Below, piece after piece: positions 50,432-59,255 of a stretch of DNA of 64,000 nucleotides. The DNA lies in the NCBI RefSeq assembly GCF_026460885.1, contig NZ_JAOVZW010000008.1:248001-312000 (forward strand), written 5' to 3'. Both the position numbers and the translations under genes were made by a program. This DNA is from Chryseobacterium formosum (GTDB lineage: Bacteria; Bacteroidota; Bacteroidia; Flavobacteriales; Weeksellaceae). The notes beneath the pieces were generated by a model, which searched no databases, had not been told where the DNA came from, and worked only from the letters and a program-made list of their open reading frames with translations. Within the stretch, counting starts at the first letter, position 1. Every line of letters starts with the position of its first letter.

Positions 50432-52426
50432 ATGAAATTAAAACATAGTCTGCTTGCTTTGGCAGCACCTCTTTTAATGAATGCACAACAAGTAATGACT
50501 CCCGAAATTCTTTGGACTTTGAAAAAAGTTGGTGTTCAGGCAGTTTCACCAGATCAATCATCCCTTATTTATAAGATCGGGCAAACCGATTTGAAAACTG
50601 AGAAAACGAAAAACGAAAACTATTTCTTAAATGTTATCAATAATCAAGCTTCAAAAATTGATTTAGGTAAAAAAGCTTTGATTCAGTGGGATAAAAACGG
50701 AATTTACGCTCAGGAAGGCGAAAAGATTTTCCTTTCTAAAGACAGCGGAAAAACTTGGACAGAATTTTACACCATTGGGGAAGCTGATAACATTGTTATT
50801 TCTCCGGACGGAAAGAAAATCGCTTTCAGCAAGCAAGTTTTAGTTGAAAAATTAATGGGGAAAGATAAATATTCTGATACTCCGAAAACTACGGCGCAAA
50901 TTTATACAGATTTGAATCACAGACATTGGGATTATTTCAATGAAGGAAAATACAATCACGTTTTTATAGTAGAAACTTCTGCTAATGTGAGTTCAGCTAA
51001 AGATCTATTGGAAGGAAAAACCTGGGATTCTCCGCAAAGACCGTTCGGTGGAGCAGAAGATTTTGTTTTCAGCCCAGATTCTACGCAACTTTTATATGTT
51101 ACAAAACCTAAAAGTGGAAAAGAATACTCTACAAGTACCAACACGGATATTTTTGCTTACAATTTAGCTTCAGGAACTACAAAAAATTTAACTGAATCTA
51201 ATAAGGGGTATGATGTTAATCCAAAATTCAGTCCAGACGGACAGTCTTTGGTATGGCAAAGTATGGAAAGAGACGGTTACGAAGCTGATAAGAACGACAT
51301 CAAATTGATGGACTGGAAATCAGGAAAAACTTCAAATCTTACAAAAGTTTGGGATGAATCTGTTACTGGTGATGTTTTCTGGAGTGGCGATTCAAAATCG
51401 ATTTACTTTACAGCGGCTTTCAGAGGGACAAAACAATTATTTTCTTTAAATCCTAAAGATTCAAAAGTTCAGCAGATTACAAAAGGTGATTTTGATATTA
51501 ATGAAATTTTTGCAGATCAAAAAAGTTCACTTTTAGTTTCAAAAACAGACATCAACCACGCATCTGAAATATTTTCTGTCAATCTTAAAAACGGAGAATT
51601 AAAACAAATTACAGATGCAAATAAAGAGGTTTATGCTAAAATTTCTCAAGGAAAATCTGAGCTGAAAATGGTGAAAACCTCAGACGGAAAAGAAATGGGA
51701 GTTTGGATCCACTATCCGCCGAATTTTGATCCGAATAAAAAATATCCAACCTTAGTATATTGTCAAGGTGGACCACAATCTGCATTAACACAATTCTTCA
51801 GCGTAAGATGGAACTTCTCTTTAATGGCAGCAAACGGATACATTGTAGTTGCACCAAACAGAAGAGGAATGCCGGGTTGGGGAACAAAATGGAACGAAGA
51901 AATCTCAAAAGATTGGGGTGGAAAACCTATTAAAGATTATTTGGCAGCGACAGATTATGCTAAAACTTTACCGTATGTTGACGGAGAAAGAGTTGCGGCA
52001 GTTGGAGCAAGTTATGGAGGTTACAGTGTATTTATGTTGGCTGGAGTTCATGAAAACAGATTTAAAACTTTCATCGCTCACGACGGATTGTTTGATATGA
52101 AATCTTGGTATTTAACAACAGAAGAGTTGTGGTTTGCTAATTGGGATTTGGGTTCTCCTTGGGAAAAACCTTTGCCAAAAGCATATACTGAATTCAACCC
52201 AAGCAACTTTGTTGATAAATGGAACAAGCCAATCATGATTTTCCAAGGTGGAATTGACTTTAGAGTTGGCTATGAGCAAGGTCAGGAAGCTTTCCAGGCT
52301 GCAAAACTGAGAGGTTTAAAATCTAAATTAGTTTATTTCCCGAACGAAAATCACTGGGTACTTCACCCGCAAAACGGTTTGGTTTGGCAGAGAGAATTTT
52401 TTGATTGGTTGAAAGAAACATTATAA
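50432..52426 (+). CDS. S9 family serine peptidase (prolyl oligopeptidase/dipeptidyl peptidase type), exported
   Basis: 664 residues. Signal peptide (1-18, ending MNAQ). N-terminal beta-propeller (about 40-400; VISPDGKKIAFSKQV, FVFSPDSTQLLYVT, PKFSPDGQSLVWQS) and C-terminal alpha/beta hydrolase. Nucleophile Ser527 in GASYGGYSVF, Asp in IFQGGIDFRVGY (about 606) and His in NENHWVLHPQNG (about 641). Cleaves peptides, probably after Pro/Ala or releasing acyl-peptides, in the periplasm. Monocistronic. Confidence 0.94.
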   Translation: MKLKHSLLALAAPLLMNAQQVMTPEILWTLKKVGVQAVSPDQSSLIYKIGQTDLKTEKTKNENYFLNVINNQASKIDLGKKALIQWDKNGIYAQEGEKIFLSKDSGKTWTEFYTIGEADNIVISPDGKKIAFSKQVLVEKLMGKDKYSDTPKTTAQIYTDLNHRHWDYFNEGKYNHVFIVETSANVSSAKDLLEGKTWDSPQRPFGGAEDFVFSPDSTQLLYVTKPKSGKEYSTSTNTDIFAYNLASGTTKNLTESNKGYDVNPKFSPDGQSLVWQSMERDGYEADKNDIKLMDWKSGKTSNLTKVWDESVTGDVFWSGDSKSIYFTAAFRGTKQLFSLNPKDSKVQQITKGDFDINEIFADQKSSLLVSKTDINHASEIFSVNLKNGELKQITDANKEVYAKISQGKSELKMVKTSDGKEMGVWIHYPPNFDPNKKYPTLVYCQGGPQSALTQFFSVRWNFSLMAANGYIVVAPNRRGMPGWGTKWNEEISKDWGGKPIKDYLAATDYAKTLPYVDGERVAAVGASYGGYSVFMLAGVHENRFKTFIAHDGLFDMKSWYLTTEELWFANWDLGSPWEKPLPKAYTEFNPSNFVDKWNKPIMIFQGGIDFRVGYEQGQEAFQAAKLRGLKSKLVYFPNENHWVLHPQNGLVWQREFFDWLKETL

Positions 52427-52439
52427 GATATAATACGCT

Positions 52440-52500
52440 GAAAATTCCCCTCCTTTGGAGGGGTGGCGAAAATTCGAAGAATTTTTGACGGGGTGGTTAA
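52440..52500. repeat. G-rich palindromic intergenic element
   Basis: CCCCTCCTTTGGAGGGG stem (52447-52463) followed by TGGCGAAAATTCGAAGAATT and GACGGGGTGGTT. The unusual GC content and two-part layout match a repeat known to be frequent between Bacteroidota genes. Directly followed by the GGGCTTTAGCCC element. Confidence 0.65.
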
Positions 52501-52527
52501 AATATTCGAACAATCAAAATGAATATC

Positions 52528-52585
52528 AATAGGAGCGGGCTTTAGCCCGCTTTTTGTTTCTGAGTCAAGAATGTCTTTAGCCAAA
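52528..52585. repeat. GGGCTTTAGCCC intergenic element, copy 2
   Basis: AATAGGAGCGGGCTTTAGCC stem (52534-52551) with five T, then TCTTTAGCCAAAA further on: same two-part layout as 35305-35368. It may also end the S9 peptidase transcript. Confidence 0.7.
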
Positions 52586-52590
52586 ATTCA

Positions 52591-52598
52591 TATATTTG
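52591..52598 (+). promoter_or_regulatory. -7 box TATATTTG at the start of the glycosylase gene
   Basis: A perfect TAnnTTTG match four bases before the ATG at 52603, implying a leaderless or nearly leaderless mRNA. Confidence 0.6.
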
Positions 52599-52602
52599 AA
52601 GC

Positions 52603-53094
52603 ATGCAAAATAGAATTTCTTCATTTCCTCCAATTATTGATGATAATTCTAAAGTTTTAATTTTAGGCTCAATTCCCGGTGTAAAATCTTTAGAAAAACA
52701 GCAATATTACGGTCATCCTCAAAACAAATTCTGGAAAATTATTTTTGAATTATTTCATGAAGAATTTACAGAAGATTATGATGAAAAAATTAATATTTTA
52801 AACAAAAATCATATTGCACTTTGGGATGTTATTGATTCTTGCGAAAGAAAAGGAAGTTTAGACTCAGAAATAAAAAATGAAGAAGCAAATCAGATTGAAG
52901 AGTTATTAGAAAAACATCCAAATATTACAGCAATATTTTGCAACGGTGGAAAGTCTTATAAAAACTTACAAAAATTATTAGGAAAAAACTTTAGAATTCC
53001 AATTTACTTATTGCCTTCGACAAGTCCGCTTCACACGATCTCTTTTGAAAGGAAATTTGAGGACTGGAAAAAGATATTAGATTATATAAAATAA
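52603..53094 (+). CDS. DNA-deoxyinosine glycosylase (uracil-DNA glycosylase superfamily)
   Basis: 163 residues. VLILGSIPGVKSLEKQQYYGHPQNKFWKII is the motif 1 region of the small UDG-superfamily members active on deoxyinosine/mismatched uracil, ALWDVIDSCERKGSLDS follows, and LLPSTSPLHTISFERK is motif 2 (PSTSP). Removes deaminated bases (hypoxanthine, possibly uracil) from DNA. Cytoplasmic, single gene, terminator after it. Confidence 0.9.
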   Translation: MQNRISSFPPIIDDNSKVLILGSIPGVKSLEKQQYYGHPQNKFWKIIFELFHEEFTEDYDEKINILNKNHIALWDVIDSCERKGSLDSEIKNEEANQIEELLEKHPNITAIFCNGGKSYKNLQKLLGKNFRIPIYLLPSTSPLHTISFERKFEDWKKILDYIK

Positions 53095-53122
53095 AAGCAA
53101 CTCCTTTTTGAAGTTGCTTTCT
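53094..53122 (+). terminator. Intrinsic terminator after the glycosylase gene
   Basis: AAAGCAACT / AGTTGCTTT stem (9 bp, 9-base loop). The T run is short. Confidence 0.75.
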
Positions 53123-53160
53123 TATTATTTACAATTGGCTTATTTACAATTCAGCTAAGC

Positions 53161-53853
53161 CTATTTCTCAACTCTATAAACCTCTTCATAAGGCTGTATC
53201 AAAACCCAACCATTCCCAGAAAACTTCATTTGAAACTCTTCACCACTTCCTCTTCCGATTAAACTTTTAAAGGAAACATTCGTTTTCAGTTCAGGACTTA
53301 AATTTCCCGACCATGCAACCGTTGCATTTGGGTCTGTGAAAACCGGTGCATCCGGAGTTACCAATAAAGTTAAAGGTTCTCCGTGAGTTGTAATGGCAAT
53401 GTGTCCCGTTCCGGAAAGTTTAACCTGAAATAATCCGCCTGACATAACTCCAGCGATACTTTTCAACATCGTGATGTCACTTTTTATGCTTTGCTCGTGC
53501 GCTAAAACATCATTTCCGTTTACACAAACGGTTTCGTTATTTAAATATAAAATTCTAACCTTTTTTCCGTCGTCTGCAACGTACAGTTTTCCGGTTCCTT
53601 CGGCTTTCATTAGTTTAGAACCTTCACCGCTAATTGCTTTTTTTAATAAATTTCCCAATCCGCCTGAAAGCATTCCCTGCCTTTCAAAGTTGATATTTCC
53701 GATATAACCAACCATACTTCCGGTTTTTGTCCAGACCGCCTGATTATTTAGGTTGATTTCTAAAAGTGCAGGTTTTTCAAGTTCGAAATAATCTCTTTCT
53801 AGAGGATTTTCTTTTGTTTCATTCACAAAAGATTCAATAGAATATTTATTCAT
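53161..53853 (-). CDS. AIM24 family protein
   Basis: 230 residues. LEINLNNQAVWTKTGSMVGYIGNINFERQGMLSGGLGNLLKKAISGEGSKLMKAEGTGKLYVAD and GHIAITTHGEPLTLLVTPDAPVFTDPNATVAWSGNL form the TRAP-like beta-rich AIM24 fold. No signal peptide. Mitochondrial AIM24 scaffolds cristae in yeast; bacterial members are uncharacterised. Confidence 0.88.
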   Translation of the reverse strand: MNKYSIESFVNETKENPLERDYFELEKPALLEINLNNQAVWTKTGSMVGYIGNINFERQGMLSGGLGNLLKKAISGEGSKLMKAEGTGKLYVADDGKKVRILYLNNETVCVNGNDVLAHEQSIKSDITMLKSIAGVMSGGLFQVKLSGTGHIAITTHGEPLTLLVTPDAPVFTDPNATVAWSGNLSPELKTNVSFKSLIGRGSGEEFQMKFSGNGWVLIQPYEEVYRVEK

Positions 53854-53963
53854 AGGGTATATTTTTGTTTAGCCAAAATAGTCATTTTTTTAATTAAAAT
53901 GAATTAAAAATGATAAAATTCAAGCCTGTAACCACCATGAATAAAGAGGAGTGAAATAAACAC

Positions 53964-53995
53964 TTGACAAAGGGGTATAGAATGTTGTATATTTG
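53964..53995 (+). promoter_or_regulatory. queA promoter
   Basis: TTGACA (53964-53969), 21 bases between the TTG and TATATTTG (53988-53995), then CAG: a textbook Bacteroidota promoter 55 bases before the queA ATG. Confidence 0.85.
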
Positions 53996-54050
53996 CAGTC
54001 CGAAAAATTACATCCGTAATTTTTATAATTTTTAAACCGTAATTTAAAAA

Positions 54051-55100
54051 ATGAAGACATCCGATTTTAATTTTGACCTTCCTGAAGAATTGTTGGCAGA
54101 GCACCCGTCTGAACATAGAGATGAGTCTAGGTTAATGGTTCTTGATAGAAAAAATCAAACTATAGAGCATAAAACATTTAAAGACGTTGTAGATTACTTT
54201 GATGAGAAAGATCTTTTCATCTTCAACAATACTAAAGTTTTCCCGGCACGTCTTTACGGAAATAAAGAAAAAACAGGAGCTAAAATTGAAGTTTTTTTGT
54301 TGAGAGAGCTAGATAAAGAAACTCGTGTTTGGGATGTTTTGGTAGATCCTGCAAGAAAAATCAGAATTGGTAACAAATTATTCTTTACCGAAGATGAATC
54401 TTTGGTAGCGGAAGTTATTGATAACACGACTTCAAGAGGTAGAACTTTAAGATTCTTATTTGATGGACCTTATGAAGAATTTAGATCTAAATTAAAAGAA
54501 TTGGGAGAAACTCCACTTCCAAAATATATCAAAAGAGAGGTAGAGCCGGAAGATGCTGAAAGATACCAGACAATTTATGCAAAAGTAGAAGGAGCTGTAG
54601 CGGCACCAACTGCAGGTTTGCATTTCTCTAAGCATTTGATGAAAAGATTAGAGATCAAAGGAATTGATTTTGCTGAGGTTACTCTTCACGTTGGTCTAGG
54701 AACTTTCAACCCGATTGAAGTTGAAGATTTATCTAAGCACAAAATGGAATCTGAAGAAATCATGATCGACGAGAAAAATGCTGAGATCATCAACAAAGCA
54801 GTTCAGGAAAACAGAAGAGTTTGTGCGGTAGGGACAACTACGATGAGAGCAATTGAAACTTCAGTTTCTTCAAACAGAAAAATTTCAGCGATTAATGGTT
54901 GGACGAATAAATTTATTTATCCACCTCACGATTTCGGAGTTGCGAATACAATGATTACTAATTTCCACACGCCAAAATCAACATTAATGATGATGATTGC
55001 AGCTTTTGCTGGAAAAGATTTCTTAATGCAAGCATACGAAGAAGCTGTGAGAGAGAAGTATAAATTCTACTCTTACGGAGATGCAATGTTAATTATTTAA
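54051..55100 (+). CDS. queA: tRNA preQ1(34) S-adenosylmethionine ribosyltransferase-isomerase
   Basis: 349 residues, standard length. [33 protein letters not shown] at the start, [62 protein letters not shown] and [22 protein letters not shown] are all diagnostic. Transfers the ribosyl part of SAM to preQ1 in tRNA, making epoxyqueuosine. rlmN follows after a hairpin, so the two RNA-modification genes may share a transcript. Confidence 0.97.
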   Translation: MKTSDFNFDLPEELLAEHPSEHRDESRLMVLDRKNQTIEHKTFKDVVDYFDEKDLFIFNNTKVFPARLYGNKEKTGAKIEVFLLRELDKETRVWDVLVDPARKIRIGNKLFFTEDESLVAEVIDNTTSRGRTLRFLFDGPYEEFRSKLKELGETPLPKYIKREVEPEDAERYQTIYAKVEGAVAAPTAGLHFSKHLMKRLEIKGIDFAEVTLHVGLGTFNPIEVEDLSKHKMESEEIMIDEKNAEIINKAVQENRRVCAVGTTTMRAIETSVSSNRKISAINGWTNKFIYPPHDFGVANTMITNFHTPKSTLMMMIAAFAGKDFLMQAYEEAVREKYKFYSYGDAMLII

Positions 55101-55127
55101 TAAGATATTTAGATATAAGGTAGCAGG

Positions 55128-55153
55128 TCGTAGTTTTAGCACCTGTTACCTAT
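55128..55153. repeat. Hairpin in the queA-rlmN intergenic region
   Basis: GGTAGCAGGT and ACCTGTTACC pair with one wobble over an 11-base loop (about 55130-55150). Without a T run, it is not a clear terminator. Confidence 0.55.
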
Positions 55154-55174
55154 TATCTGAAACCTATTCCTACA

Positions 55175-56209
55175 ATGAAAGATATCAGAACTTTATCACT
55201 CGACCAGCTCAAAGAATATTTTGTTTCTTTGGGAGAAAAGCCGTTTCGTGCGAAGCAGGTTTACGATTGGTTGTGGAGTAAAAATCTCCATTCGATTGAT
55301 GAGATGACGAATCTTTCGAAACCTCTTCGAGACAGAATTTCAGAAGAATACACGATTAATCCGGTTTCCGTTGATCAGTTGCAGAAAAGTACAGACGGAA
55401 CGATTAAAAATGGAGTGAAACTTCATGACGGATTATTGGTAGAATCTGTATTAATTCCTACCGAAACCAGAACGACCGCTTGTGTTTCTTCACAGGTTGG
55501 ATGTTCATTAAACTGCGAATTTTGCGCAACAGCGAGACTCAAAAGAATGAGAAATCTTGAAGTTGCAGAAATCGTAGATCAGGTTGCCTTAATTGACAGC
55601 CAAAGTAAAATGTATTTCAATAGACCGCTTACCAACATAGTTTTTATGGGAATGGGAGAGCCAATGATGAATTACAAAAATGTAGTTGAAGCCATCAAGA
55701 AAATTACTCAGCCGGAAGGTTTGGGAATGTCACCAAGAAGAATTACCGTTTCTACATCGGGAATTCCGAAAATGATTAAAATGTTGGCAGATGACGATTT
55801 GCGTGTAAAATTGGCTTTGTCACTTCACTCAGCAATTGAAGTGAAACGTAACGAAATTATGCCTTTTTCAGATAAATTTCCATTAACAGATATTATGGAA
55901 TCACTTCAATACTGGTACAAAAAAACCGGTTCTGTAGTTACTTTTGAATATTGTGTCTGGAAAGGAATTAATGACGGCGATGAAGATATTAAAGCTTTAA
56001 TTAAATATTGTAAACAGATTCCTTCTAAAGTGAATTTGATTCAGTATAACCCAATTGGTGACGGAAAATACGATCAATGCAACAAAAAAGCTGAAGATAA
56101 CTACGTTCGTCAACTTGAAAATGCGGGAATTACTGTTATGATTAGAAAAAGTCGTGGCGGTGATATTGATGCAGCTTGTGGACAATTGGCGAATAAAACA
56201 GTGGAATAA
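55175..56209 (+). CDS. rlmN: Dual-specificity RNA methyltransferase RlmN
   Basis: 344 residues. Radical SAM cluster C110-x3-C114-x2-C117 (GCSLNCEFCATAR), GMGEPMMNYKNVVEAI, RRITVSTSGIPKMIK, LALSLHSAIEVKRNEIMP and terminal SRGGDIDAACGQL with the catalytic Cys. Methylates A2503 of 23S rRNA (C2) and A37 of some tRNAs. Its stop overlaps the next ATG by one base. Confidence 0.97.
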   Translation: MKDIRTLSLDQLKEYFVSLGEKPFRAKQVYDWLWSKNLHSIDEMTNLSKPLRDRISEEYTINPVSVDQLQKSTDGTIKNGVKLHDGLLVESVLIPTETRTTACVSSQVGCSLNCEFCATARLKRMRNLEVAEIVDQVALIDSQSKMYFNRPLTNIVFMGMGEPMMNYKNVVEAIKKITQPEGLGMSPRRITVSTSGIPKMIKMLADDDLRVKLALSLHSAIEVKRNEIMPFSDKFPLTDIMESLQYWYKKTGSVVTFEYCVWKGINDGDEDIKALIKYCKQIPSKVNLIQYNPIGDGKYDQCNKKAEDNYVRQLENAGITVMIRKSRGGDIDAACGQLANKTVE

Positions 56210-56637
56210 TGGTCATATTCTGGACTATTATTTTCTATTCAAATATCATCTTAGCCATCTTTTCAATACTGTATCTTTTTTATGAAAAAATAAAAAAGAA
56301 AGAGGGATTCAAAGGTTTTTTTCTGATATCGTTTTCACTTTTCATTATGTTTTTTTCGCAGGACAGATTATGTAATTCCATTTTAAATGAAATTATTTCT
56401 GATTTAAAAAGCGGAAGATTGGTTTTAGAAAACAATAATATTTTAACCAATCAAAATGTTTATAATTTGCAAATTGCTTCTCGAAAGCATAATTATTCTA
56501 AAAAAACTTACGCTGTGACGGTTTTGCCTTCGAAGGATGATTTGATTATAAAAAAAGATTTTTCGAACGACAAATATTGGGTGTTTTATAGTAAATACTA
56601 CTACAGCAGAAGCCATGCAATTGGTTTTGTTGAGTAA
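56209..56637 (+). CDS. Hypothetical membrane protein coupled to rlmN
   Basis: 142 residues. Two N-terminal helices (WTIIFYSNIILAIFSILYLFY; GFFLISFSLFIMFF), then a soluble region (LKSGRLVLENNNILTNQNVYNLQIASRKHNYSKK). Its ATG overlaps the rlmN stop (TAATG), so it is translated from the same message. Not recognised. Confidence 0.65.
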   Translation: MVIFWTIIFYSNIILAIFSILYLFYEKIKKKEGFKGFFLISFSLFIMFFSQDRLCNSILNEIISDLKSGRLVLENNNILTNQNVYNLQIASRKHNYSKKTYAVTVLPSKDDLIIKKDFSNDKYWVFYSKYYYSRSHAIGFVE

Positions 56638-56706
56638 TTGTGTTCTATAATTATAAATTTTAGATTAGTTATTATAATAGGTTTATAATCAAATTATTTT
56701 TATTCT

Positions 56707-57585
56707 ATGAGGAAGCTTTTTCTGCTATTTATTCTCTGTTTCTCTATTATTTCTAATGCTCAACAGGCAGAAATTTTTAAGCTTAAAAAATTCAGAGTTG
56801 CTGTTTTAAATGATTCTATTCAGGAAACTTCCGGATTGAATTTCTTTGATGGAAAACTCTACACTTTCAATGACAGTGGAAATCCTGCCGAATTATATGA
56901 AATAGATAAAACTTCAGGGAAAATTCTAAATACTTTAAAAACAAATGCTGAAAACAAAGACTGGGAAGCACTAACCAACGACGGAAAAAACTTTTACATC
57001 GGAGATTTTGGAAATAATGCCGGAATAAGAAAAGATTTGAAAATCTACAAGATTCCTTTTCAAAATAATCAGCTGCAGAATGATTCAATGAAAATTATTT
57101 CGTTTTATTATCCTGAACAAAACGATTTTACACCCAAAAATATCAACACAGATTTCGATTTGGAATCGATGATTTATTTAAACGGAAAAATCCATATTTT
57201 CACCAAAGAATGGGCTTCAAAATCGACAACTCATTATACTTTAGATCCCAATAATTTTGAAAATCAGGCTGCACAAAAAGTAGAAACTTATAAAACTGGT
57301 TTTGTGGTTACTGATTCTTATTATTACGAAAAGAGACTTTACGTTGTTGGCTATACCAAAAAAACTGAAGTTTTTTTGGATATTTTTAATGAAACAGAAC
57401 CTGGAATCTTCTTTAAAGAAAATCCAAAACATCTTTATTTAGGCAGCGCATTGACTATCGGACAAATTGAAGGAGTTGCTGTAGACGAAAAAGGAATCTA
57501 TATTTCAGGAGAAAAATTCTATTCACCCATTAAGAAAACAAAACCGTTTTTTTATTTTATTCCGATTGAAAAACTCAAACTTTAA
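56707..57585 (+). CDS. Exported beta-propeller protein, SdiA-regulated/esterase-like
   Basis: 292 residues. Signal peptide MRKLFLLFILCFSIISNAQ. Propeller-like repeats: ETSGLNFFDGKLYTFNDSGNPAELYEID, DWEALTNDGKNFYIGDFGNNAG, FDLESMIYLNGKIHIFTKEW and IGQIEGVAVDEKGIYISGEKF. The N-S-G-N and DWEAL signatures resemble SdiA-regulated / esterase-like phytase-type propellers. No sorting domain at the C-terminus; probably periplasmic or soluble-secreted. Activity unknown. Confidence 0.75.
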   Translation: MRKLFLLFILCFSIISNAQQAEIFKLKKFRVAVLNDSIQETSGLNFFDGKLYTFNDSGNPAELYEIDKTSGKILNTLKTNAENKDWEALTNDGKNFYIGDFGNNAGIRKDLKIYKIPFQNNQLQNDSMKIISFYYPEQNDFTPKNINTDFDLESMIYLNGKIHIFTKEWASKSTTHYTLDPNNFENQAAQKVETYKTGFVVTDSYYYEKRLYVVGYTKKTEVFLDIFNETEPGIFFKENPKHLYLGSALTIGQIEGVAVDEKGIYISGEKFYSPIKKTKPFFYFIPIEKLKL

Positions 57586-57612
57586 TTTTTGTTAAAATTG
57601 GTTTAAAAAAAT

Positions 57613-57620
57613 TATCTTTG
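57613..57620 (+). promoter_or_regulatory. -7 box TATCTTTG of the polyprenyl synthetase gene
   Basis: TATCTTTG with a -33 TTG at 57589-57591 (21-base spacing), 38 bases before the GTG start. Confidence 0.7.
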
Positions 57621-57657
57621 TGAGAATTAATAAATACTCACCCATCATTCTTACTTC

Positions 57658-58635
57658 GTGGCAAACATTGTAGAAGAAATCAAGCAGCCGATCAATGAAG
57701 AAATGAAACTTTTCGAACAAAAGTTTTATGAATCAATGCAGAGCAAAGTCGCTTTATTGGATAAAGTTACCCGTTTTATCGTTACGACCAAAGGAAAGCA
57801 AATGCGTCCGATGTTTGTGTTTCTTTGTGCTAAATTGATCGGAGAAGTCAATGAAAAAACATATCGTGGTGCTTCAATGATTGAATTGATTCATACGGCT
57901 ACTTTGGTTCATGATGATGTGGTTGATGAAAGTTTTAAACGTCGTAATTTCTTTTCAATCAATGCTTTATGGAAGAATAAAATTGCCGTTTTAGTAGGGG
58001 ATTTCTTGCTTTCAAAAGCGGTTTTACTTTCTACAGACCATAAAGATTACGATTTACTATCTGTAATTTCAAGAACCATCAGAGAAATGTCTGAAGGCGA
58101 ACTTCTTCAATTGGAAAAAGCCAGAAAGTTAGATATTACAGAAGATGTTTATTATGAAATAATCCGTCAGAAAACTGCGACTTTAATCGCAGCGTGTTGT
58201 GAAATCGGAGCTTTGTCAAATGATGCTGATGAAAATTTAGCTAAAAAAATGATGCAGTTCGGAACGTACACCGGAATGGCTTTTCAAATAAAAGATGATT
58301 TATTTGATTATTTAAGTTCAAACGTAATCGGAAAACCGGTTGGAATTGATATTAAAGAGCAGAAAATGACTTTGCCTTTGATTCATACTTTAAAAATTGC
58401 CAGCGAAACTGATCGAAAATATTACTTCAATACTATTAAACGCTATAACAACGACCAGAAGCGTGTGAAAGAACTCATCGCTTTTGTAAAAAGTTCTGGA
58501 GGTTTGGATTATGCAATCAGCGTAATGAAAGATTTCCAGCAAAAAGCAAAAGATATTCTGGATGAATTTCCTGATTCACAAGTCAGAAAATCTTTATACA
58601 CGATGCTGGATTATGTTATTGAAAGAAAGTTTTAA
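57658..58635 (+). CDS. Polyprenyl diphosphate synthase (long-chain trans-prenyltransferase)
   Basis: 325 residues with a GTG start. First Asp-rich motif TATLVHDDVVDES (D86, D87, D90) and second FQIKDDLFDYLSS, GGKQMRP-like KGKQMRPMFVF and KTATLIAACCEIGAL. Length and small residues before the first motif suit a long-chain (octaprenyl/heptaprenyl) synthase supplying the menaquinone side chain. Own TATCTTTG promoter. Confidence 0.92.
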   Translation: MANIVEEIKQPINEEMKLFEQKFYESMQSKVALLDKVTRFIVTTKGKQMRPMFVFLCAKLIGEVNEKTYRGASMIELIHTATLVHDDVVDESFKRRNFFSINALWKNKIAVLVGDFLLSKAVLLSTDHKDYDLLSVISRTIREMSEGELLQLEKARKLDITEDVYYEIIRQKTATLIAACCEIGALSNDADENLAKKMMQFGTYTGMAFQIKDDLFDYLSSNVIGKPVGIDIKEQKMTLPLIHTLKIASETDRKYYFNTIKRYNNDQKRVKELIAFVKSSGGLDYAISVMKDFQQKAKDILDEFPDSQVRKSLYTMLDYVIERKF

Positions 58636-58821
58636 AATCTGCAAAATCAGCGAGAAAATTATTTACCATTAAGAAAATCAAATTTTTAAGTTTTTTAAGA
58701 ATCAATAAGATTGATTTAAGGATACAGCTTAATGAATCTTAAAAATATACATTATTTTATTCTTAAAAAATTCATTTCCTTAATGTTTAAAATTTTTTAG
58801 TTAAATTAAGGTGGAATGATT
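58636..58821. repeat. AT-rich inverted-repeat region
   Basis: TTTTTTAAGAAT (58691-58702) recurs inverted as ATTCTTAAAAAA (about 58759-58770), and short TTAAGG/CCTTAA copies frame it. It may be a degenerate intergenic repeat. No gene. Confidence 0.45.
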
Positions 58822-59118
58822 CTAATCGAGAATCATAGTTGTTATCATAATCACAGACAATACAATACAAAATAAAGCGATTAAAAATAAATAATCCGCA
58901 ATACGTTCGTACTTGTTCTCAAACTTTTCTCTCTTTGCTCTTATTGCCATAAACGAAAAAAAACAGCTGCACGCAAAAAATACACAGGCAATTCCGGCAA
59001 ACTCATCCAAATACGTATTGTGGCTCACTTTTGTAATCTTTAGTGAAGTAATAATAAGCATTGAAAATCCCAACAAATTGCTGGAAGCATTCAAAATATG
59101 AGGTGATTTTTTTTCCAT
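58822..59118 (-). CDS. Small membrane protein, unknown
   Basis: 98 residues with three hydrophobic segments (LLGFSMLIITSLKI; EFAGIACVFFACSCFFSFMAIRA; YLFLIALFCIVLSVIMITTMI) and Cys pairs in the second. Divergent from the E1 gene. Resembles small uncharacterised flavobacterial membrane proteins; no function inferred. Confidence 0.65.
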   Translation of the reverse strand: MEKKSPHILNASSNLLGFSMLIITSLKITKVSHNTYLDEFAGIACVFFACSCFFSFMAIRAKREKFENKYERIADYLFLIALFCIVLSVIMITTMILD

Positions 59119-59255
59119 TTTTCAATATTATGTAAAATTAAGACAGATTAATCTTGATTATCAAATTTTTAAAAAAGATTATTGAAAATTAAAATTAATT
59201 TAAAAAGTGTATATTAGCAAAATACTTCAACATAAAAAAAATTTAATATTTGGCT

